This document shows positions 61,022 to 64,000 of a stretch of 64,000 nt of DNA, piece after piece. The notes under the pieces were generated by a model that worked only from the letters and a program-made list of their open reading frames with translations, did not search any database and was not told where the DNA came from. Positions within the stretch are counted from its first letter, which is position 1. The number at the start of each line of letters is the position of its first letter. Origin of the DNA: an uncultured Bacteroides sp. GTDB taxonomy: Bacteria; Bacteroidota; Bacteroidia; Cytophagales; Cyclobacteriaceae. The stretch covers positions 178,823-242,822 of the forward strand of contig CABHOV010000077.1 in NCBI GenBank assembly GCA_902168185.1, read 5' to 3'. Made by a program: the position numbers and the translations under genes.

Positions 61022-61743
61022 ACTATTACCTGGCTATAGATGAAACAAATAAAGCCGACTTAGCACAGATCAGACAATGGAGCAAACTAAAGGTTGGCCT
61101 TGAAGAAAGTATACTATGGGTGAAAGATTTTGACTATGCACAAATCAATTCTGTGGAAGTTAAATCTATACCTTTTAAAACGCTTTACTATAGCAAAGGT
61201 AGCAAGCTATATCTATTGAACAGTCAATTGCCAGACCGTCCGCTTCCTTCAGTGCTCTGGACGCCTATAGAGCGTGCACTGCCTGTAAGGCTTCCATCTT
61301 TCAATCACAACTATTTCGGTATTCATGAAAAAATCAATATACAGCTTGTCAGCAGTGATGTGGAAGCGGAACCTGTTGCCATGATACTACCGATGGAAAT
61401 ATTGAGTACATACATCACCATTGCTCCTGCAGTACGTCTTGAAAAGATACGATGGACTATTCTGGATGGCGACAACGCATTCCTGTTAGGCAAGCCGTTG
61501 CTTCCCCTACCTGGGGATACATATTGGCAGCGAAAGGATTTGTTATTGCCAACCGGCTTTGATCTGGAGCTCTCCATACTAAGTGATGTCATTCAAAAAC
61601 GTATCAATCCCGGACGCGATTGCTGGGCTATATGGAACGCTGATGCATCCTATGCATTAGTACCAAAAGAAAATGTGCACCCTCTTTCCCTGATGTCTTT
61701 CAGGTTAAGCTCTAAACGTTTTTCGAAGGATACATCAGAATGA
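60994..61743 (+). CDS. Ternary-system partner protein (bpX-like), uncharacterised
   Basis: 249 residues, no signal or TM segment. A helical start (MAEDVASDINYYLAIDETNKADLAQIRQW) is followed by a beta-rich region: FKTLYYSKGSKLYLLNSQLPDRPLPS, KINIQLVSSDVEAEPVAMILPMEILSTYI, then IRWTILDGDNAFLLGKPLLPLPGDTYW. The size, beta-rich body and place between a MoxR and a vWA gene fit the bpX families described for MoxR-vWA-beta-propeller ternary systems; I cannot say which bpX type. Start chosen at the ATG overlapping the MoxR gene by 28 bases; it overlaps the next gene by 4 bases. Confidence 0.82.
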   Translation: MAEDVASDINYYLAIDETNKADLAQIRQWSKLKVGLEESILWVKDFDYAQINSVEVKSIPFKTLYYSKGSKLYLLNSQLPDRPLPSVLWTPIERALPVRLPSFNHNYFGIHEKINIQLVSSDVEAEPVAMILPMEILSTYITIAPAVRLEKIRWTILDGDNAFLLGKPLLPLPGDTYWQRKDLLLPTGFDLELSILSDVIQKRINPGRDCWAIWNADASYALVPKENVHPLSLMSFRLSSKRFSKDTSE

Positions 61744-64000
61744 ATCCAGCTAGATACTTTCAATCGTATACCGATTATTTCTGGCAATGGGAAGAGGATT
61801 TCAACGTCCTTGCAATTCCGGGTGGGCACACTATTGCCTATAAGGATTTTATAATAGCCGCCATTGAAAAATTAGGGGCACAAGGGCTCCCTCCTTTCGG
61901 TTCTCTTCTATTAGCGATTATAGCAACTAATCCACAGGGTAACAACTCTATCGATTCGGTTTATAGTATACTATGCAATACCCTTGAAACTACAGATAAC
62001 GCTACCCTGACGAATGGTATTTCCTTCCTAAAATTATTAAGTAGAGTTCCACAGGAATATAAAGAAGGCGAGAAAAGGACATTGCTGTTGCAAGTTCTCT
62101 TCGATCAATGTCACAATACTATATCGTCAACAAAATCGAAATCAATATATACTGCGCTTAAAGGAAACGCCCTGCCAGAATCACCAAAGACTCCAGTAAA
62201 ATACTCTAACCAAGGATTGGGCAAGGATTTTAAAACTATAGCACTGCTCAGTAAAAAGTTTAAATCGGTTGATGATATTCTGCAAAAGATGGCGGGGGTA
62301 CCGGATCTGGAACAAAACGAAATTCAACTAGAAGATAAACCTGGAAATAATGGAACACTCGCAAAGGATTTTGTTGATGAACTGATTGCTGACTATAAAA
62401 CCTTTGCTATCGGTTCTTTAATCCGGTGGCTGTGGGGAGGATTGAACATACCTGTGCACAGCGCGTTGCCGAGTCAGCAACCCTTGGGTGGTATATCAGA
62501 CCTTACGAATAAAGGTGACTTTGATAAACTGCTAATCTCCGAATTTGCGTATGACGATCTACTTTTTTTGTCGCGGTTAGCCAACAACGAAGCGCTATAT
62601 ATCCATCGCGAAATACCACCTGCAGACAATGATATGCAGCGTATTATTTTAGTGGATGTAACCTTAAAGAATTGGGGCACGCCTAAAGCGATCGCGTTTG
62701 CCATAGCGCTGGCAATCTCAAGGCATCCCAAAACAGATATAGCCTGTAAGACTTTTTTGGTAGGTGGAGATTCCTACTATGCCGTATCAATCGAAGATAT
62801 ACATAGCATAGTTGACGCACTTCAGATTGTTGATGGAAGCCTTCATGCAGCCAACGGTCTTTCGTCTTTTTTCAAGCAAAATGAATCGCCTAAAAATTAC
62901 GAGATTTTTTTTATTACCGAGTCGACTTCGTTAAAACAATCACAGCTACTTAAAGTATTGAATGAGTATCATCAAAGTATTCATTACCTGGTGCTCACCG
63001 ATAGTGGAGGTGATATAGATATCTACAAAAAGAATCAAAACAGCAAACGGCATCTGCAACATATAAAGCTTCCGTTGAATAGTCTTTGGCAGAATCAACA
63101 AACGCATCCGCAGGTTGAAGGCAAGTATAGCAACACTATACATTATCCCATTTTGTTCAGAGACCCTTGTCGTTCTAGGCAGATTATGACTACCGCTGAT
63201 GGCGAAGTTTTCAGGTTGACAAACGAGCGATCATTGTTTCGATTCTTTGATAAGGCTTCTTCAAAGAGCGCCAAGGGCTGGGAGTTAGTATATCTTGACT
63301 TGCCGCCAAAAACGGAAAAGTATGCCATGGGAGTTTCGAACGCTGGAGATTATATACTATTGCTCTTTAATGTGACGCATGATATATCCCGTAAGGAGGA
63401 GATTTGTTTGGTGAACATTACCTTACGTGAAAGAAGAACCTTTGTATTTAATCAAGGATCTTCTGCCAACGGGTCAGATTTTACATTTCATTCCGGGAAA
63501 TTTCTGCACTTTAATGGAAGTGAAGTTTGGTCTATTGATCTTGATGGAACAACTACCTTGGTTGATAATGCCTATAAGAAAAATTTCATCGAAGCAGGTT
63601 TGGCTTTAAACGAAATTTCCAAGAAGTATATATCAGAGACCAGCATATTTAAAAATATCAATACCGTATTCATTAATGCTGCAAACGAGTTGATCTTTAA
63701 TGTACACGCCTTGCGATTGGTCAATACTGGTAATCACATAAAGCTGGTACCCACAAATGAATTGGGAATACGAAGGGCCGCTGTAAAAGACAATTCAAAT
63801 CATTTCTTCGAGTTTGAAGATGGCAGCTTGGTGGAGGTGAACCGCTCTGGAATGGTAATATTGAAAAGTAGCGATGAAAGAATTCCGCCTATTTATATAC
63901 CTACTTCACTTGATACTTCGCTGGGGGTATCGACTCTCACAGCGTTTGCCGGAAATGAGTATTACTACTGTCTCTTATACACATCTGACGCTGCAGACGA
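61740..64000 (+). CDS. vWA-like plus beta-propeller protein, 3' end outside window
   Basis: Open from the ATG at 61740 to the window end (753 codons so far). Residues 1-290 are mainly helical (MNPARYFQSYTDYFWQWEED; SFLKLLSRVPQEYKEGEKRT). A vWA-like Rossmann segment starts near 301 with MQRIILVDVTLKNWGTPK; the metal-site motif DxSxS is degenerate (D-V-T-L-K). From about 490 on, the protein is built of repeated four-strand units (GEVFRLTNERSLFRFF; GKFLHFNGSEVWSIDLDG; NHFFEFEDGSLVEVNRSG) resembling a beta-propeller. This fusion matches the effector or scaffold component of MoxR-vWA-beta-propeller systems. It overlaps the previous gene by 4 bases. The end and further operon genes are not visible. 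Confidence 0.85.
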   Translation, partial: MNPARYFQSYTDYFWQWEEDFNVLAIPGGHTIAYKDFIIAAIEKLGAQGLPPFGSLLLAIIATNPQGNNSIDSVYSILCNTLETTDNATLTNGISFLKLLSRVPQEYKEGEKRTLLLQVLFDQCHNTISSTKSKSIYTALKGNALPESPKTPVKYSNQGLGKDFKTIALLSKKFKSVDDILQKMAGVPDLEQNEIQLEDKPGNNGTLAKDFVDELIADYKTFAIGSLIRWLWGGLNIPVHSALPSQQPLGGISDLTNKGDFDKLLISEFAYDDLLFLSRLANNEALYIHREIPPADNDMQRIILVDVTLKNWGTPKAIAFAIALAISRHPKTDIACKTFLVGGDSYYAVSIEDIHSIVDALQIVDGSLHAANGLSSFFKQNESPKNYEIFFITESTSLKQSQLLKVLNEYHQSIHYLVLTDSGGDIDIYKKNQNSKRHLQHIKLPLNSLWQNQQTHPQVEGKYSNTIHYPILFRDPCRSRQIMTTADGEVFRLTNERSLFRFFDKASSKSAKGWELVYLDLPPKTEKYAMGVSNAGDYILLLFNVTHDISRKEEICLVNITLRERRTFVFNQGSSANGSDFTFHSGKFLHFNGSEVWSIDLDGTTTLVDNAYKKNFIEAGLALNEISKKYISETSIFKNINTVFINAANELIFNVHALRLVNTGNHIKLVPTNELGIRRAAVKDNSNHFFEFEDGSLVEVNRSGMVILKSSDERIPPIYIPTSLDTSLGVSTLTAFAGNEYYYCLLYTSDAAD

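Noticed and set aside
1..64000. tRNA, rRNA, IS element, prophage or CRISPR
   Set aside because: I looked for cloverleaf-like sequences, transposase and integrase motifs, terminal repeats and regularly spaced repeats, and found none that I could support.

Overview
The window looks like a chromosomal segment from a member of the Bacteroidota, most likely the Cytophagales (Chryseolinea/Ohtaekwangia-like; this placement is inference). The evidence is a type IX secretion sorting domain beside a PorP/SprF protein, many lipoproteins with Bacteroidota-style signal peptides, several MacB/FtsX-type permeases with PadR regulators, TPR- and PAS-rich histidine kinases with SHDL/SHNL H-boxes, and promoter boxes resembling the Bacteroidota TAnnTTTG (-7) and TTG (-33) signals. 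I found no rRNA, tRNA, CRISPR array, insertion sequence or phage gene.

Layout. 1-8.9 kb: the end of a TPR lipoprotein, a DbpA-like DEAD-box helicase, a secreted GATase-like-fold protein, an FtsX-type permease and a large lipoprotein. 9.3-15.7 kb: a four-gene cassette of type IX cargo (HYR repeats plus gliding-motility C-terminal domain), a PorP/SprF outer-membrane protein, a TPR/PD40 protein resembling PorE without OmpA, and a membrane histidine kinase. 15.8-24.1 kb: a flavin-type stress protein, a second FtsX permease, a SnoaL protein, two tandem AHSA1/SRPBCC proteins facing a GlxA-like AraC regulator, and an arginase-family protein. 24.3-29 kb: a response regulator, a triple-PAS kinase, a secreted HExxH protein and a standalone CheB domain. 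29.2-34.4 kb: a cyclase-family hydrolase and a glycan locus (GH144-like lipoprotein plus a multidomain glycosidase-like lipoprotein). 34.4-41.5 kb: three sensor proteins, the last ending after its phospho-acceptor domain. 41.9-54.5 kb: Na+/H+ antiporter, YcaQ-like protein, PadR plus permease, DinB, GH114-like lipoprotein, a patch of poorly recognised genes with a gene remnant, TetR plus SDR, and a TMEM175-like channel. 54.7-58.8 kb: a small protein, a second PadR/permease pair and a DinB protein.

59.2-64 kb holds the best candidate for an unusual system: four translationally coupled genes encoding a helical protein, a MoxR AAA+ ATPase, a beta-rich protein, and a protein with a vWA-like segment followed by propeller-like repeats that runs off the end. 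This matches the architecture of MoxR-vWA-beta-propeller ternary systems, which have been proposed as NTP-dependent conflict systems. Just upstream, on the other strand, is a compact unit with a promoter box, a 30-codon frame and a strong terminator; it may be a tiny protein or a small RNA.

Themes: signalling is heavily represented (five kinase-like proteins, only one response regulator), and there are four FtsX-type permeases but no ABC ATPase gene. The tetramer TATA is unusually common inside genes as well as between them.
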